Of a stretch of DNA of 64,000 nt, positions 45,377-60,414 are shown one piece after another. Under the pieces are notes generated by a model. That model had not been told where the DNA came from. It saw only the letters and a program-made list of their open reading frames with translations, and ran no database searches. Made by a program: the position numbers and the translations under genes. The stretch's first letter is position 1. The number at the start of each line of letters is the position of its first letter. Source of the DNA: Prevotella sp. (GTDB lineage Bacteria; Bacteroidota; Bacteroidia; Bacteroidales; Bacteroidaceae). The DNA lies in contig JAFUTI010000005.1 in assembly GCA_017471465.1 (NCBI GenBank), positions 21,847 through 85,846 of the forward strand, in the 5' to 3' direction.

Positions 45377-47131
45377 TTACAATTTAAAATCCGATTTCGG
45401 AGCTGGCTTCGGCGCTGGTTTTCTTGTCCTCAGACGAGCCTTGGCTACCGGTTTGGTCACTGTTGCAGACTCAGTCTTCTGCTTACCTGTCTGGCTATCC
45501 TTTACTTCAAGGCTGAAGGGGTAAGATATGGTCGGGCAACCGTCTTCTGACACATCGACGCTAAACTCCACCTTTTCATTCTTCCAGTTGTAGAACTGTG
45601 CTTTGTACAGTTCTTCCGTCACCTTGGTGATTGTGCTAAGGACCGAGTCCTCCGCTTCTACAGACACATCCTTGAAATAGGCATAGCCGCTTTCACCGGT
45701 ATACTTCACCACTATCTCCACCTCAAGCTTTCCGCCAGAAATCTGGTGCTTTGGCAACTCAACATTGTAATTATTGACATACCATGTGTTAAAGGGTATT
45801 TCCTGGGGCATGAATTTCAGTCCATCATAATTCAGGGCAACTCTCGTTGTGGAGCGAGACCGTTCCAGATTAATGATATCGGGGATGGACATCGTACATT
45901 CATAGCTCAGCACAGCCGACTCAACATTTGCGGTTTCACGTCGTGTATCAGTACTGATATGCAACTTCTCATCACAACTCGTCAACGACATTAAGGACAG
46001 TTTCATACTTGGAGGACAGACAACCTTGACGTTTGTCTTCACCGACTTATGCTCGAAACCGATGTCCATATTATCATTAAACATATAACGGCACGAACGC
46101 TTGGTATTGATAGTCAAGACACCATACTTGCCATTGACAAGCACCAATGCCTCGTCGCCCGAGAGTTTTGAGATACGTTCGAACTGGGCGGGCATTATCA
46201 CATCACCATTATATGACAAACCCAACAAATCAGTGTCGTCAAAAGTGACACCGCGCAAAGAACTCTCCGGCTCAGGCTCATAGTCTTCAGGCACCTCAAA
46301 GGTGAGTGGATCCTGACCGGGGTAATGGATAGCCGTCAGACGCATCTTGCCATCGAACACCATAGATCCCTGTTTGAGCGCCACAACATATCCGCTGCCC
46401 TGCTGAACAGGAGCGACAAGCCGTTCCGGCGTATAGACGCGGGCTTTCTTGTTATCAGTGCCATCCATCGACAAAGGCGTCAGGACACCTTCGTTGAAAT
46501 CATACTCATAGACACGCTTCTTCGCAACAACGATCGACTTGCCATTGCTGACCGACGAGAGGAAGTCAACATCTTCGGCATCGATGTCTGATGACGAGAT
46601 GCTTACCGGCTTCCCGGTTGCCGAGGAGATATACTGCAAAACGGAAGCGCCATCAAAGACATGTTTCTGCGACTTAGGCACCTTCACTGCAGCATAACCT
46701 TCACAGAAGGGCATACCGTCGGAGAACGGTCCTATCGTACCGCCCCCCTTAGAATGAATAAAGTAGTAACCGGTCCTGTTAGTGACAAGAAGGTAATTGT
46801 CGGAAAAAGCAAACGATGCGACAGGCCCGTATTGATGAGATGCGACATCTGTCAGCTGCCCCCTGTCGTTCACATAGGCCACAAACTTTCCGTTCTGATA
46901 AAGCAGAGCCATACCTTCCTTGAATTGTGACATATTATCGTACTCCAATGGGACGACGACTTCTTCCCTGTCATTGAGCATGCCGTACTTACCATCCTGA
47001 GACACTACATAATAGCCATTACCCAACAGTTTTATGCTGGAATAGTCAGGATGGATCACCCATTGGGGTATCTGTGCCGACAGCCCGGATACCCACATCA
47101 ACAATAGTGCTAAGAAAGTTTTTCTCATCAT
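45377..47131 (-). CDS. Secreted WG-repeat-like protein
   Basis: 584 residues. Signal peptide 'LLLMWVSGLSAQ'. WG-like repeats occur near the start ('NGYYVVSQDGKYGMLNDREE', 'YQNGKFVAYVNDRG') and again around 330 ('ALVLVNGKYGVLTINT'). Between and after them are beta-rich segments, and the C-terminus is a Pro/Lys/Arg-rich tail ('KARLRTRKPAPKPAPK'). Role unknown; probably periplasmic or outer-membrane. It starts directly after the rpoC terminator and probably depends on readthrough, as no promoter is seen in the 20-bp gap. Confidence 0.78.
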   Translation of the reverse strand: MMRKTFLALLLMWVSGLSAQIPQWVIHPDYSSIKLLGNGYYVVSQDGKYGMLNDREEVVVPLEYDNMSQFKEGMALLYQNGKFVAYVNDRGQLTDVASHQYGPVASFAFSDNYLLVTNRTGYYFIHSKGGGTIGPFSDGMPFCEGYAAVKVPKSQKHVFDGASVLQYISSATGKPVSISSSDIDAEDVDFLSSVSNGKSIVVAKKRVYEYDFNEGVLTPLSMDGTDNKKARVYTPERLVAPVQQGSGYVVALKQGSMVFDGKMRLTAIHYPGQDPLTFEVPEDYEPEPESSLRGVTFDDTDLLGLSYNGDVIMPAQFERISKLSGDEALVLVNGKYGVLTINTKRSCRYMFNDNMDIGFEHKSVKTNVKVVCPPSMKLSLMSLTSCDEKLHISTDTRRETANVESAVLSYECTMSIPDIINLERSRSTTRVALNYDGLKFMPQEIPFNTWYVNNYNVELPKHQISGGKLEVEIVVKYTGESGYAYFKDVSVEAEDSVLSTITKVTEELYKAQFYNWKNEKVEFSVDVSEDGCPTISYPFSLEVKDSQTGKQKTESATVTKPVAKARLRTRKPAPKPAPKSDFKL

Positions 47132-47148
47132 ATCGCTTCCACGTACTT

Positions 47149-47186
47149 AAAAAGCACCTGTTCCCGACCTATGCAGAAACAGGTGC
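47149..47186 (-). terminator. Intrinsic terminator after rpoC
   Basis: GCACCTGTT (47186-47178) pairs with AACAGGTGC (47162-47154) on the minus strand with a 15-nt loop and a following T5. It lies 20 bp beyond the rpoC stop. Confidence 0.82.
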
Positions 47187-47205
47187 ATTGACAGTGTTTT
47201 GTCTA

Positions 47206-51540
<4,335 letters not shown>

Positions 51541-51587
51541 AACTTCTTTCTTAACTCTTAATTCGTAACTCTTAACTCTTAACTCGA

Positions 51588-54500
51588 TTAGTCCATCGTG
51601 ATACTCAGACCGAGACCACGGAGCTCGTGCAGCAGCACGTTGAGCGATTCAGGAATACCCGGCGTGGGCATGGGGTCACCCTTGACGATGGCCTCGTATG
51701 CCTTGGCACGGCCCACGGTATCATCAGACTTGATAGTAAGAATCTCCTGAAGCACATGGCTGGCGCCGAAGGCCTCCAGTGCCCAGACCTCCATCTCACC
51801 GAAACGCTGGCCACCGAACTGTGCCTTACCGCCGAGCGGCTGCTGAGTGATGAGGCTGTACGGGCCAATGGAACGGGCATGCATCTTATCCTCAACCATG
51901 TGTCCGAGTTTAAGGAAGTAGGTGATACCCACCGTTGCCGGCTGGTCGAAGCGTTCACCGGTCTCACCGTCGTAAAGGTGTGTAGAGCAAAGGCGCGGCA
52001 GACCGGCCTTGTCGGTCCATTCAGCGAGGTCTTCCAGCTTGGCGCCGTCGAAGATTGGCGTAGCAAACTTCACGCCGAGTTTCTTTCCGGCAGCACCGAG
52101 GATAGCCTCGAAGATCTGTCCGAGGTTCATTCGCGAAGGCACACCCAGCGGGTTCAGCACCAGGTCGACGGGACGTCCGTCCTCAAGGAACGGCATATCC
52201 TCCTGGCGCACGACCTTCGAGACGATACCCTTGTTACCGTGGCGGCCTGCCAGCTTGTCGCCGACGCCGATCTTACGTTTCTTGGCCACATAGACTTTCG
52301 CCATCTGGAGGATACCCGAAGGCAGTTCGTCACCAATGGTGATGGCAAACTTCTTACGCTTCATCTCGGCATCGAGCAGTTTGTACTTCTTCATGAAGTT
52401 AATGATGAGCTGGGCAATAAGCTGGTTCTTATGCTCGTCGGCTGTCCAGTTGCTGATCTGGATGTCGCCATACTCCAAGTTGCGCAGGGCAGTGACAGTG
52501 AACTTTGCACCCTTGGTGATAATCTCTGCACCGGTATAGTCCTTCACACCCATAGAGGTCTTGCCCTTGGTGAGCGTGACGAGCTTGTCGATGAGGATAT
52601 CCTTCAGGTCATCCACCTTTGCTTCATACTCCTCGTCAATCTTCTCCAGCAGTTTCTTATCCTGCATCTTGGTCTGACGGGTCTTGATAGCACGGGCAAA
52701 CAGTTTCTTGTCGATAATAACGCCACTGAGCGACGGGTTGGCCTTGAGCGAAGAGTCCTTCACATCACCGGCCTTGTCACCGAAGATAGCGCGAAGCAGC
52801 TTCTCCTCTGGCGAGGGGTCGCTCTCGCCCTTCGGCGAGATCTTGCCGATCAGGATATCACCGGGCTCCACACGTGCACCGACACGGATGACACCGTTCT
52901 CATCGAGGTCCTTAGTAGCTTCCTCACTGACGTTGGGGATGTCGGCAGTGAACTCCTCAACACCTCGCTTCGTCTCGCGGACGTCGAGAGAATACTCATC
53001 GACATGGACCGAAGTAAGGATATCTTCACGGACGATACGCTCATTGAGCACGATAGCATCCTCATAGTTGTAACCCTTCCACGGCATGTAAGCCACAAGG
53101 AGGTTACGGCCAAGAGCCAGCTCACCGTTCTCAGTAGCATAGCCCTCTGTCAGTATATCACCGGCCTTCACACGCTGTCCCTTGACACAGATAGGACGCA
53201 GGTCGATGGTCATATTCTGGTTTGTACGGCGGAACTTTGCAATGCGGTATTCCTTCAAGGCGGGCTCGAACGATACGAAATCCTCGTCCTCGGTACGGTC
53301 ATAAAGGATACGGATAGTCGTTGCGTCGACATACTCTACGACGCCGTCACCTTCGGCGGTGACCATCGTACGGGAATCCTCACACACCTGCTTCTCGATA
53401 CCGGTACCCACGATAGGAGCCTCGTTATGAAGCAGGGGCACAGCCTGGCGCATCATGTTCGATCCCATCAGTGCACGGTGAGCATCGTCATGCTCCAGGA
53501 AGGGGATGAGCGAAGCAGCGATAGAGGCTATCTGCTGTGGCGACACGTCCATCAGGTCGACATCCGTCGGCGGGACGACGGGGAAGTCGGCATCCTGGCG
53601 GCACTTCACCACCTCACGGATGAAGGTGCCGTCATCGTTCAGCGGCGCATTACCCTGACCGATGATGTGCTCCGACTCCTCTTCGGCTGTCAGGTAGACA
53701 ATCTCGTCGTTGTTGAGGTTGGCAATACCACCCTCCACCTTACGATACGGCGTCTGGATAAAGCCGAGCTCATTGATCTTGGCATAGACGCAGAGCGACG
53801 AGATAAGACCGATGTTCGGTCCTTCAGGACTCTCATTCGGGCAGAGACGTCCGTAGTGTGTATAGTGCACATCGCGCACCTCGAAACCGGCACGCTCACG
53901 TGACAGACCGCCAGGACCAAGTGCCGAGAGACGACGCTTGTGGGTCACCTCTGCCAGCGGGTTCGTCTGGTCCATGAACTGCGACAGCGGGTTAGTACCG
54001 AAGAACGAGTTGATGACGCTCGAAATAGTCTTCGCATTGATCAGGTCTGTAGGAGTAAACACCTCGTTGTCGCGGACGTTCATGCGCTCGCGGATAGTAC
54101 GGCTCATACGTGCCAGACCGATGCTGAACTGGTTCGACAACTGCTCACCGACAGTACGCACACGGCGGTTCGACAGGTGGTCGATATCATCAACGGTGGC
54201 TTTCGAGTTGATAAGCTGAATGAGATACTTGATAATCTCTATGATGTCTTCCTTGGTCAGCACACGGACATCCATCTCAGTGTCAAGACCAAGTTTCTTG
54301 TTGATACGGTAGCGGCCCACGTCACCCAGGTCGTAGCGTTTGTCAGAGAAGAACAGGTTCTGGATGACCTCACGTGCCGAGGCATCATCGGCAGGGTCGG
54401 CGTTACGCAGCTGACGATAGATATACAGGACGGCTTCCTTCTCCGAGTTCGACGGGTCCTTGGCCAGCGTATTGAAGATGATGCTGTAGTCCTGGGCAGC

Positions 54501-55400
54501 CTGCTCGTCCTTATGCACAAGGATGGTCTGGGCACCACTCTCAAGGATGTCCATCATATTGTCGTCAGTAATCTCGGTCTCACGCTCCATGATGACCTCG
54601 TTACGCTCGATAGAGACAACCTCGCCGGTATCCTCGTCGACAAAGTCCTCGTTCCAGCTCTTCAGCACACGGGCAGCAAGCTTCGAACCGACGACAGCCT
54701 TCAGGGCCTTCTTGTTGACCTTCACCTCCTCTGCGAGGTTGAAGATCTCAAGGATATCTTTATCGGCCTCGAAACCGATGGCACGCAAAAGTGTGGTGAC
54801 AGGCAACTTCTTCTTACGGTCGATATAGGCATACATCACGTTGTTGATGTCCGTTGCAAACTCAATCCAGGAACCCTTGAAGGGGATGATACGGGCTGAG
54901 TAGAGCAACGTGCCGTTGGCATGGACGTTCTGTCCGAAGAACACGCCGGGAGAACGGTGCAGCTGAGACACGACGACGCGCTCAGCACCGTTGATGACGA
55001 ACGTACCGTTGGCCGTCATATAGGGGATAGGGCCAAGGAACACGTCCTGAATCACCGTACCGAAGTCCTCATGGTCGGGATCCGTGCAATACAGCTTCAG
55101 CTTAGCCTTCAGGGGTACGCTATAGGTAAGACCGCGCTCCAGACACTCCTCGATGGTGTAGCGGGGCGGGTCGATATAGTAATCCAGGAACTCAAGGACG
55201 AAGTTATTACGTGTGTCGGTGATAGGGAAGTTCTCGGCGAACACCTTATACAGACCGTCATTCTTGCGTTCCTCAGGCGGAGTGTCCAACTGTAGGAAGT
55301 CCTTGAAGGACTTTAATTGCACGTCAAGGAAATCAGGGAATGGCAATGGATTCTTGACGCTACCAAAGTTTACTCTGTTGTCTATTACTTTTGATGCCAT
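51588..55400 (-). CDS. rpoB: RNA polymerase beta subunit
   Basis: 1270 residues. The rifampicin region is intact: '[20 protein letters not shown]' with Asp, His and Ser at the usual resistance positions, so the allele looks wild type. '[15 protein letters not shown]' and '[12 protein letters not shown]' are catalytic-core motifs, and it ends with '[11 protein letters not shown]'. An attenuator-like hairpin separates it from rplL. Confidence 0.98.
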   Translation of the reverse strand: MASKVIDNRVNFGSVKNPLPFPDFLDVQLKSFKDFLQLDTPPEERKNDGLYKVFAENFPITDTRNNFVLEFLDYYIDPPRYTIEECLERGLTYSVPLKAKLKLYCTDPDHEDFGTVIQDVFLGPIPYMTANGTFVINGAERVVVSQLHRSPGVFFGQNVHANGTLLYSARIIPFKGSWIEFATDINNVMYAYIDRKKKLPVTTLLRAIGFEADKDILEIFNLAEEVKVNKKALKAVVGSKLAARVLKSWNEDFVDEDTGEVVSIERNEVIMERETEITDDNMMDILESGAQTILVHKDEQAAQDYSIIFNTLAKDPSNSEKEAVLYIYRQLRNADPADDASAREVIQNLFFSDKRYDLGDVGRYRINKKLGLDTEMDVRVLTKEDIIEIIKYLIQLINSKATVDDIDHLSNRRVRTVGEQLSNQFSIGLARMSRTIRERMNVRDNEVFTPTDLINAKTISSVINSFFGTNPLSQFMDQTNPLAEVTHKRRLSALGPGGLSRERAGFEVRDVHYTHYGRLCPNESPEGPNIGLISSLCVYAKINELGFIQTPYRKVEGGIANLNNDEIVYLTAEEESEHIIGQGNAPLNDDGTFIREVVKCRQDADFPVVPPTDVDLMDVSPQQIASIAASLIPFLEHDDAHRALMGSNMMRQAVPLLHNEAPIVGTGIEKQVCEDSRTMVTAEGDGVVEYVDATTIRILYDRTEDEDFVSFEPALKEYRIAKFRRTNQNMTIDLRPICVKGQRVKAGDILTEGYATENGELALGRNLLVAYMPWKGYNYEDAIVLNERIVREDILTSVHVDEYSLDVRETKRGVEEFTADIPNVSEEATKDLDENGVIRVGARVEPGDILIGKISPKGESDPSPEEKLLRAIFGDKAGDVKDSSLKANPSLSGVIIDKKLFARAIKTRQTKMQDKKLLEKIDEEYEAKVDDLKDILIDKLVTLTKGKTSMGVKDYTGAEIITKGAKFTVTALRNLEYGDIQISNWTADEHKNQLIAQLIINFMKKYKLLDAEMKRKKFAITIGDELPSGILQMAKVYVAKKRKIGVGDKLAGRHGNKGIVSKVVRQEDMPFLEDGRPVDLVLNPLGVPSRMNLGQIFEAILGAAGKKLGVKFATPIFDGAKLEDLAEWTDKAGLPRLCSTHLYDGETGERFDQPATVGITYFLKLGHMVEDKMHARSIGPYSLITQQPLGGKAQFGGQRFGEMEVWALEAFGASHVLQEILTIKSDDTVGRAKAYEAIVKGDPMPTPGIPESLNVLLHELRGLGLSITMD

Positions 55401-55420
55401 ATTTTTACTATTAAGACAAG

Positions 55421-55458
55421 AAAAAGGTTAGGAGCCCTCGACTGGAGAGTTCCTAACC
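55421..55458 (-). terminator. Attenuator-like hairpin between rplL and rpoB
   Basis: GGTTAGGA (55458-55451) pairs with TCCTAACC (55433-55426) on the minus strand, followed directly by TTTTT. In E. coli a partial terminator in the same gap sets the ratio of L7/L12 to RNA polymerase. Confidence 0.75.
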
Positions 55459-55481
55459 AAATGTTATTGATGTGTAACTGA

Positions 55482-55862
55482 TTACTTCAGCTCAACCTCA
55501 GCACCTGCGGCCTCGATGGTCTTCTTCAGGTTCTCAGCCTCTTCCTTAGACAGGCCTTCCTTCACAGTAGCAGGAGCACCATCAACGAGGTCCTTAGCCT
55601 CCTTCAGGCCAAGACCGCAAGCCTCCTTCACAGCCTTCACAACCTGGAGCTTAGCAGCACCGGCTGACTTCAGGATAACGTCGAAAGAGGTCTTCTCCTC
55701 AGCAGCAGCAGCCTCACCGGCGGCTGCAGGACCAGCAGCAACAGCAACAGCTGCAGCGGCGGGCTCGATTCCATACTCGTCCTTCAGGACAGTTGCCAAC
55801 TCATTAACTTCTTTTACAGTAAGGTTTACCAACTCTTCTGCAATAGCTTTAATATCTGCCAT
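55482..55862 (-). CDS. rplL: 50S ribosomal protein L7/L12
   Basis: 126 residues: N-terminal dimerisation domain ('[20 protein letters not shown]'), Ala-rich hinge, C-terminal factor-binding domain ('[20 protein letters not shown]', '[20 protein letters not shown]'). Forms the stalk that recruits EF-Tu and EF-G. Confidence 0.97.
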   Translation of the reverse strand: MADIKAIAEELVNLTVKEVNELATVLKDEYGIEPAAAAVAVAAGPAAAGEAAAAEEKTSFDVILKSAGAAKLQVVKAVKEACGLGLKEAKDLVDGAPATVKEGLSKEEAENLKKTIEAAGAEVELK

Positions 55863-55907
55863 TTTATTTGAAATTTTAATTGTTTTTAATGTTAATATTG
55901 GTTTCGC

Positions 55908-56423
55908 TTATTTGTTACGCTCAGCGATAGCGTCAAGCAGCCCGTGAATCTTGCCGCCGGCGTTCAAGCCAGAGACAACATTCTTGATAGGAGACTGGAG
56001 CAAGGCAACAACCTCGGCAATGAGCTCGTTCTTGCTCTTGATAGCAACCAGTTCGTCCAGCTTGTCAGCACCAACGAAGAAGCTCTCCTCAGCGTATGCA
56101 CCCTTCAGGGCGGGGATTCCTTCCTTCTTGTACTCCTTAATCAGCTTAGCGGGAACGTTAGCTGTCTGGGTGAACATAATAGCAGTGTTACCCTTCAGAC
56201 AGTCATACAGCGGAGAGAAGTCGATGTCCGAAGCCTCGAACGCCTTGTGAAGAAGCGTGTTCTTCACCATCAGCAACTTAATCTCGCTCTTGAAGCACTT
56301 ACGGCGCAGTTCCGAAGTCTTCTCAGCATTCAGTCCGGTCAGGTCGACCAGATAGAAATGAGGGAAACTCTTCAGCTGTTCACCAAGCTCTACGATAATA
56401 GTATCTTTTACTTCCTTTTTCAT
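55908..56423 (-). CDS. rplJ: 50S ribosomal protein L10
   Basis: 171 residues: 'FYLVDLTGLNAEKTSELRRK', 'VKNTLLHKAFE', and a C-terminal helix that binds L7/L12 dimers. 45 bp before rplL and 20 bp after rplA. Confidence 0.95.
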   Translation of the reverse strand: MKKEVKDTIIVELGEQLKSFPHFYLVDLTGLNAEKTSELRRKCFKSEIKLLMVKNTLLHKAFEASDIDFSPLYDCLKGNTAIMFTQTANVPAKLIKEYKKEGIPALKGAYAEESFFVGADKLDELVAIKSKNELIAEVVALLQSPIKNVVSGLNAGGKIHGLLDAIAERNK

Positions 56424-56443
56424 TTGTCTAATCTTTTAACGAG

Positions 56444-57136
56444 TTATTCAACTGATTTAGGATCGACCTTGATACCCTTACTCATAGTGCTTGATACAAA
56501 GATACTCTTGATATAAGTACCCTTGGCAGCAGCAGGCTTCAGCTTGATAATTGTTGCAATGAACTCCTTCGCATTCTCGAAGATCTGATCAGCGGTGAAA
56601 GTGACCTTGCCGATTGACGTGTGCACGATACCGGCCTTGTCAACCTTGAAGTCAATCTTACCCTGCTTCACTTCCTTCACTGCCTTAGCAACGTCCATAG
56701 TCACAGTACCGCTCTTCGGGTTCGGCATCAGGCCACGAGGACCGAGGATACGACCGAGAGGGCCCAGCTTACCCATGCAAGACGGCATAGTGATGATCAC
56801 ATCAACATCGGTCCAACCCTGCTTAATCTTGTCGATATATTCGTCAAGACCAACATAGTCGGCACCTGCCTCCTTGGCAGCAGCTTCCTGGTCGGGTGTA
56901 CAGAGAGCGAGCACGCGTGTCACCTTACCAGTACCGTTCGGCAGCGAGACAACGCCTCGAACCATCTGGTTAGCCTTACGCGGGTCAACGCCCAAGCGTA
57001 CATCGATATCAACTGAAGCCTCAAACTTGGTGGTGGTTATCTCCTTCACCAGCTCAGCGGCTTCTTTCAACGTGTAGGCTTTCCCTGCTTCAACCTTATC
57101 AGCTACCAACTTTTGATTTTTTGTCAGTTTACTCAT
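56444..57136 (-). CDS. rplA: 50S ribosomal protein L1
   Basis: 230 residues: '[20 protein letters not shown]', '[20 protein letters not shown]', '[10 protein letters not shown]'. Forms the L1 stalk and in many bacteria binds its own mRNA leader. Confidence 0.97.
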   Translation of the reverse strand: MSKLTKNQKLVADKVEAGKAYTLKEAAELVKEITTTKFEASVDIDVRLGVDPRKANQMVRGVVSLPNGTGKVTRVLALCTPDQEAAAKEAGADYVGLDEYIDKIKQGWTDVDVIITMPSCMGKLGPLGRILGPRGLMPNPKSGTVTMDVAKAVKEVKQGKIDFKVDKAGIVHTSIGKVTFTADQIFENAKEFIATIIKLKPAAAKGTYIKSIFVSSTMSKGIKVDPKSVE

Positions 57137-57157
57137 TTTCTTAATTGAAGTTATTTG

Positions 57158-57598
57158 TTATTTACCAGGGAACTCCCCTTGTACAGTGATACCCATACTA
57201 CGAGCCGTACCGGCAATCAGTTTCATAGCCGACTCCACAGTGAAGCAGTTCAGGTCAGCCATCTTGTCCTCGGCGATGGTGCGAACCTGATCCCAGGTTA
57301 CACTGGCCACCTTCTTACGGTTAGGTTCAGAAGAACCGCCCTTGACCTTGGCTGCCTCCATCAGCTGTACAGCTGCGGGAGGAGTCTTGATAACAAAACT
57401 GAATGACTTGTCGGCATAGTAAGTGATAACGACAGGAAGAATCTTACCTGCCTTATCCTGGGTTCTGGCGTTGAACTCCTTGCAGAATCCCATAATATTG
57501 ATACCCTTCGAACCAAGAGCAGGTCCTACGGGAGGCGAGGGATTCGCAGCGCCACCTTTAATCTGTAATTTGATTAATCCAGCAACTTCTTTAGCCAT
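57158..57598 (-). CDS. rplK: 50S ribosomal protein L11
   Basis: 146 residues: '[20 protein letters not shown]', '[12 protein letters not shown]' and '[20 protein letters not shown]'. GTPase-centre protein. The 96-bp leader to nusG has a short GGGAG/CTCCC hairpin. Confidence 0.97.
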   Translation of the reverse strand: MAKEVAGLIKLQIKGGAANPSPPVGPALGSKGINIMGFCKEFNARTQDKAGKILPVVITYYADKSFSFVIKTPPAAVQLMEAAKVKGGSSEPNRKKVASVTWDQVRTIAEDKMADLNCFTVESAMKLIAGTARSMGITVQGEFPGK

Positions 57599-57635
57599 TT
57601 CTGTTTTTTTAATATTTAATTGTTATATAAGTCAC

Positions 57636-57652
57636 GGGAGTGGAAGCCTCCC
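57636..57652 (-). promoter_or_regulatory. Short hairpin in the rplK leader
   Basis: GGGAG (57636-57640) and CTCCC (57648-57652) form a 5-bp stem with a 7-base loop, 38 bases before the rplK ATG. An L1-type autoregulatory site would be expected in this position, but the match is weak. Confidence 0.25.
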
Positions 57653-57694
57653 AGACCGTATATACGAAAGGGACGTACCGTAACAAATTACGTC

Positions 57695-58240
57695 CTATTC
57701 TTTTTCTACTTGATTAAACGAGAGTTCCAACGGCGTCTTGCGTCCGAAAATCTTGACATTCACCTTAAGCTTGTGCTTCTCGGCATTGACCTCCTCGATG
57801 ACACCGCTGAATCCGCTGAACGGACCGTCGGTGACCTTCACAGACTCATCTACCGTGAACGGTACTGCTGCCTCCTCAGTACGGATGAACGTTTCTTCTG
57901 CCGTACCAAGGATACGGTTGATATCAGCCTGACGGACAGGCGAAGGATTGTCAAGACCGCCCAGGAAACCGAGGACATTAGGCGTAAAACGCAGCGTATG
58001 GGCAACCTCACCCTGAAGGTTTGCCTCTACGAGCACATAGCCGGGAAGAAAGAGCTTCTCCTTCACAACGCGCTTTCCGTTGCGGAGCTGTGCATACTTC
58101 TCGGTAGGAAGCAGAATCTGGCCAACATTAGCCTCAAGCACCTTGTCATGCTTCATCAAAGCCTCAAGATACTCTTTGACCTTAGCCTCTTTTCCGCTAA
58201 CAGCACGGAGCACATACCACTTCATTCCTGCTTCTGCCAT
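57695..58240 (-). CDS. nusG: Transcription termination/antitermination protein NusG
   Basis: 181 residues from the ATG at 58240; an upstream in-frame TTG at 58249 is not needed. NGN domain '[20 protein letters not shown]', '[20 protein letters not shown]'. C-terminal KOW: '[20 protein letters not shown]'. Links RNA polymerase with S10 or Rho. 24 bp after secE. Confidence 0.95.
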   Translation of the reverse strand: MAEAGMKWYVLRAVSGKEAKVKEYLEALMKHDKVLEANVGQILLPTEKYAQLRNGKRVVKEKLFLPGYVLVEANLQGEVAHTLRFTPNVLGFLGGLDNPSPVRQADINRILGTAEETFIRTEEAAVPFTVDESVKVTDGPFSGFSGVIEEVNAEKHKLKVNVKIFGRKTPLELSFNQVEKE

Positions 58241-58264
58241 TTCTCTCAATCTTCAGTTATCGGA

Positions 58265-58462
58265 TTACATTCCAAGTGAATAGATTCCTGTCATCACAAA
58301 CTTGAACACACTGTCCATAGCCCAGACCACCAAGGCAATCACCAAAGAGGCCGACAACACAACAACGGCGCTGTGAGTAAGCTCAGAGCGCGTCGGCCAT
58401 GTCGTCTTATGGGCAAGCTCGTCATAGCAAGCCTTGCAATAATTGATAAATTTCTTCAACAT
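58265..58462 (-). CDS. secE: Preprotein translocase subunit SecE
   Basis: 65 residues: amphipathic 'CYDELAHKTTWPTRSELTHS' followed by one membrane helix ('AVVVLSASLVIALVVWAMDS'). The short single-span form. It lies 19 bp after tRNA-Trp, so the tRNA and secE are likely co-transcribed. Confidence 0.95.
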   Translation of the reverse strand: MLKKFINYCKACYDELAHKTTWPTRSELTHSAVVVLSASLVIALVVWAMDSVFKFVMTGIYSLGM

Positions 58463-58481
58463 CTCTATAATCTTCGTTTAG

Positions 58482-58554
58482 CACGGGAAGGAGGACTCGA
58501 ACCCACGACCCTCGGTTTTGGAGACCGATGCTCTACCAACTGAGCTATTCCCGT
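58482..58554 (-). tRNA. tRNA-Trp (CCA anticodon)
   Basis: 73 nt. Acceptor ACGGGAA pairs with TTCCCGT; D arm GCTC/GAGC; anticodon stem TCGGT/ACCGA with loop CTCCAAA giving CCA; T loop TTCGAGT. No genomic CCA end. Confidence 0.95.
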
Positions 58555-58560
58555 AAGTAA

Positions 58561-58590
58561 GCCCCCACCCGTAAGCGGGGGCTTTGTTTT
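58561..58590. repeat. GC hairpin between tuf and tRNA-Trp
   Basis: GCCCCC (58561-58566) and GGGGGC (58577-58582) form a stem with TTTGTTTT after it on the plus strand, where there is no gene to terminate. On the minus transcript it separates tuf from tRNA-Trp and may act in RNA processing. Confidence 0.5.
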
Positions 58591-58597
58591 ATATTAT

Positions 58598-58646
58598 CTA
58601 GGGTTTCTAGGCTATCTAGAGAATCTAGAGTATCTAGAATTACTAG
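58598..58646. repeat. Six CTAG units at 9-bp spacing after tuf
   Basis: CTAG starts at 58598, 58607, 58616, 58625, 58634 and 58643, an exact 9-bp period, in the 12-60 bases downstream of the tuf stop codon. The other five bases of each unit vary. Confidence 0.85.
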
Positions 58647-58658
58647 AATAATCTACGA

Positions 58659-59843
58659 TTAGTCCTCGAAGACCTCAGTGATCTGACCAGAACCGACGGT
58701 GCGGCCACCTTCACGGATAGCGAAGCGCAGACCCTGGTTCAGAGCGACAGCGTAAATCAGCTCAACAGTGATCTCAACGTTATCACCAGGCATCACCATC
58801 TCAACGCCGGCGGGCAGAGTGATCTCACCCGTGCAGTCCATGGTGCGGAGGTAGAACTGGGGACGATACTTGTTGCCGAACGGAGTGTGACGGCCACCCT
58901 CTTCCTTCTTCAGGACGTAGATAGAAGCCTTGAACTTCTTGAAGGGCTTGATCTGTCCGGGATGGCAGAGCACCATACCACGCTTGATTTCGTTCTTGTC
59001 GATACCGCGGAGCAGCAGACCTACGTTATCACCAGCCTGACCCTCGTCAAGAATCTTGCGGAACATCTCAACACCGGTAACAACAGACTTCTTGTCCTCA
59101 CCAAGACCGAGCAGCTCAACCTCGTCACCGACGTGGATGACACCAGTCTCGATACGGCCGGTAGCAACAGTACCACGACCTGTGATAGAGAAGACGTCCT
59201 CAACAGGCATCAAGAAGGGCTTGTCGGTAGCACGAGGAGGCTCCTGAATCCAAGTGTCGCAGGTGTCCATCAGCTCCATCACCTTCTGCTCCCACTTCTC
59301 AACACCGTTCAGGGCGCCGAGGGCAGAACCACGAATGATAGGAGTATCCTCCTCGAACTCGTACTGAGCGAGAATCTCCTGAACCTCCATCTCAACGAGC
59401 TCCAGCATCTCCTCATCCTCAACCATATCGCACTTGTTCAGGAAGACAACCAGACGGGGAACGTTCACCTGACGAGCGAGCAGGACGTGCTCACGAGTCT
59501 GAGGCATAGGACCGTCAGTAGCAGCAACTACGAGGATAGCACCATCCATCTGAGCAGCACCAGTTACCATGTTCTTCACATAGTCGGCGTGTCCCGGGCA
59601 GTCAACGTGAGCGTAGTGACGGGTCTTCGTCTCGTACTCAACGTGAGCGGTGTTAATGGTGATACCGCGCTCCTTCTCCTCGGGGGCGTTATCAATCTGG
59701 TCGAAAGACTTCACCTCAGAAAGACCAGCCTTAGCCAGCACAGTGGTGATAGCAGCGGTCAGAGTTGTCTTACCGTGGTCAACGTGACCGATAGTACCAA
59801 TGTTTACGTGCGGTTTGGTGCGCACAAAATTCTCTTTTGCCAT
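58659..59843 (-). CDS. tuf: Elongation factor Tu
   Basis: 394 residues. G1 'GHVDHGKT' (19-26), 'DCPGHADYV' G3, 'NKCDMV' G4, domain II '[14 protein letters not shown]' and the C-terminal '[13 protein letters not shown]'. Carries aminoacyl-tRNA to the ribosome. Follows four tRNA genes and precedes tRNA-Trp; not in the str operon here. Confidence 0.98.
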   Translation of the reverse strand: MAKENFVRTKPHVNIGTIGHVDHGKTTLTAAITTVLAKAGLSEVKSFDQIDNAPEEKERGITINTAHVEYETKTRHYAHVDCPGHADYVKNMVTGAAQMDGAILVVAATDGPMPQTREHVLLARQVNVPRLVVFLNKCDMVEDEEMLELVEMEVQEILAQYEFEEDTPIIRGSALGALNGVEKWEQKVMELMDTCDTWIQEPPRATDKPFLMPVEDVFSITGRGTVATGRIETGVIHVGDEVELLGLGEDKKSVVTGVEMFRKILDEGQAGDNVGLLLRGIDKNEIKRGMVLCHPGQIKPFKKFKASIYVLKKEEGGRHTPFGNKYRPQFYLRTMDCTGEITLPAGVEMVMPGDNVEITVELIYAVALNQGLRFAIREGGRTVGSGQITEVFED

Positions 59844-59910
59844 TGTTTTGTTTGTTTATTAATTTATATGTTTGAATACTAATGTTTTTGCTCCTCCTTC
59901 ATTCCAAGAG

Positions 59911-59982
<72 letters not shown>

Positions 59983-59994
59983 ATTTGTTCATAG

Positions 59995-60067
59995 AGCGGA
60001 AAACGGGGCTCAAACCCGCGACCCCCAGCTTGGAAGGCTAGTGCTCTATCAACTGAGCTATTTCCGC
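59995..60067 (-). tRNA. tRNA-Gly (TCC anticodon)
   Basis: 73 nt. Acceptor GCGGAAA/TTTCCGC; anticodon loop CTTCCAA in stem CTAGC/GCTGG (one G-T pair) giving TCC; T loop TTTGAGC. Confidence 0.94.
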
Positions 60068-60085
60068 AAAAACACCTCTTGAGAG

Positions 60086-60168
60086 TGGGTGGAGATGGAT
60101 TCGAACCACCGAAGGTAAAAACCAGCAGATTTACAGTCTGCCCCATTTGGCCACTCTGGTATCCACCC
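60086..60168 (-). tRNA. tRNA-Tyr (GTA anticodon)
   Basis: 83 nt, class II with a long variable arm. Acceptor GGGTGGA/TCCACCC; anticodon loop CTGTAAA within CAGA/TCTG giving GTA; T loop TTCGAAT. Confidence 0.95.
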
Positions 60169-60238
60169 AAATTGCGCTTGCTCTTTCGAGCCAGCGAGGA
60201 TTGACCTACGCCCGTCCTCTTTTTCCGCCTTTCTTGAG

Positions 60239-60312
60239 AGCCTCTTGTCGGATTCGAACCAACGACCCCGAGATTACAAATCACGTGCTCTGGCCAACTG
60301 AGCTAAAGAGGC
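60239..60312 (-). tRNA. tRNA-Thr (TGT anticodon)
   Basis: 74 nt. Acceptor GCCTCTT/AAGAGGC; anticodon loop TTTGTAA giving TGT in stem CGTGA/TCTCG with one T-T mismatch; T loop TTCGAAT. First gene of the tRNA-tuf unit. Confidence 0.93.
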
Positions 60313-60366
60313 TTCTCAAAGCAGCCGTTCTCTGTTTCAGATTTACGACCTGTCGGAAAACGGCTG

Positions 60367-60396
60367 CAAAGTTACGACTTATTTTTGAATTACCAA
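60367..60396 (-). promoter_or_regulatory. Promoter of the tRNA-tuf operon
   Basis: Minus-strand TTG at 60396-60394 and TAACTTTG at 60374-60367, 19 bp apart, followed by CAGCCG. The -7 end lies in an inverted repeat, GCAGCCGTT (60321-60329) and AACGGCTGC (60359-60367), flanking the transcription start. Confidence 0.65.
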
Positions 60397-60414
60397 AACT
60401 TTTCCCAAGTTTTT

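Noticed and set aside
51627-53903. 758-codon plus-strand ORF opposite rpoB
   Set aside because: It is an antisense shadow of a highly conserved, full-length rpoB. The translation has no recognisable domain.
58561-58590. Terminator for a plus-strand gene
   Set aside because: The T-run is on the plus strand but no plus-strand gene is present; kept only as a hairpin.
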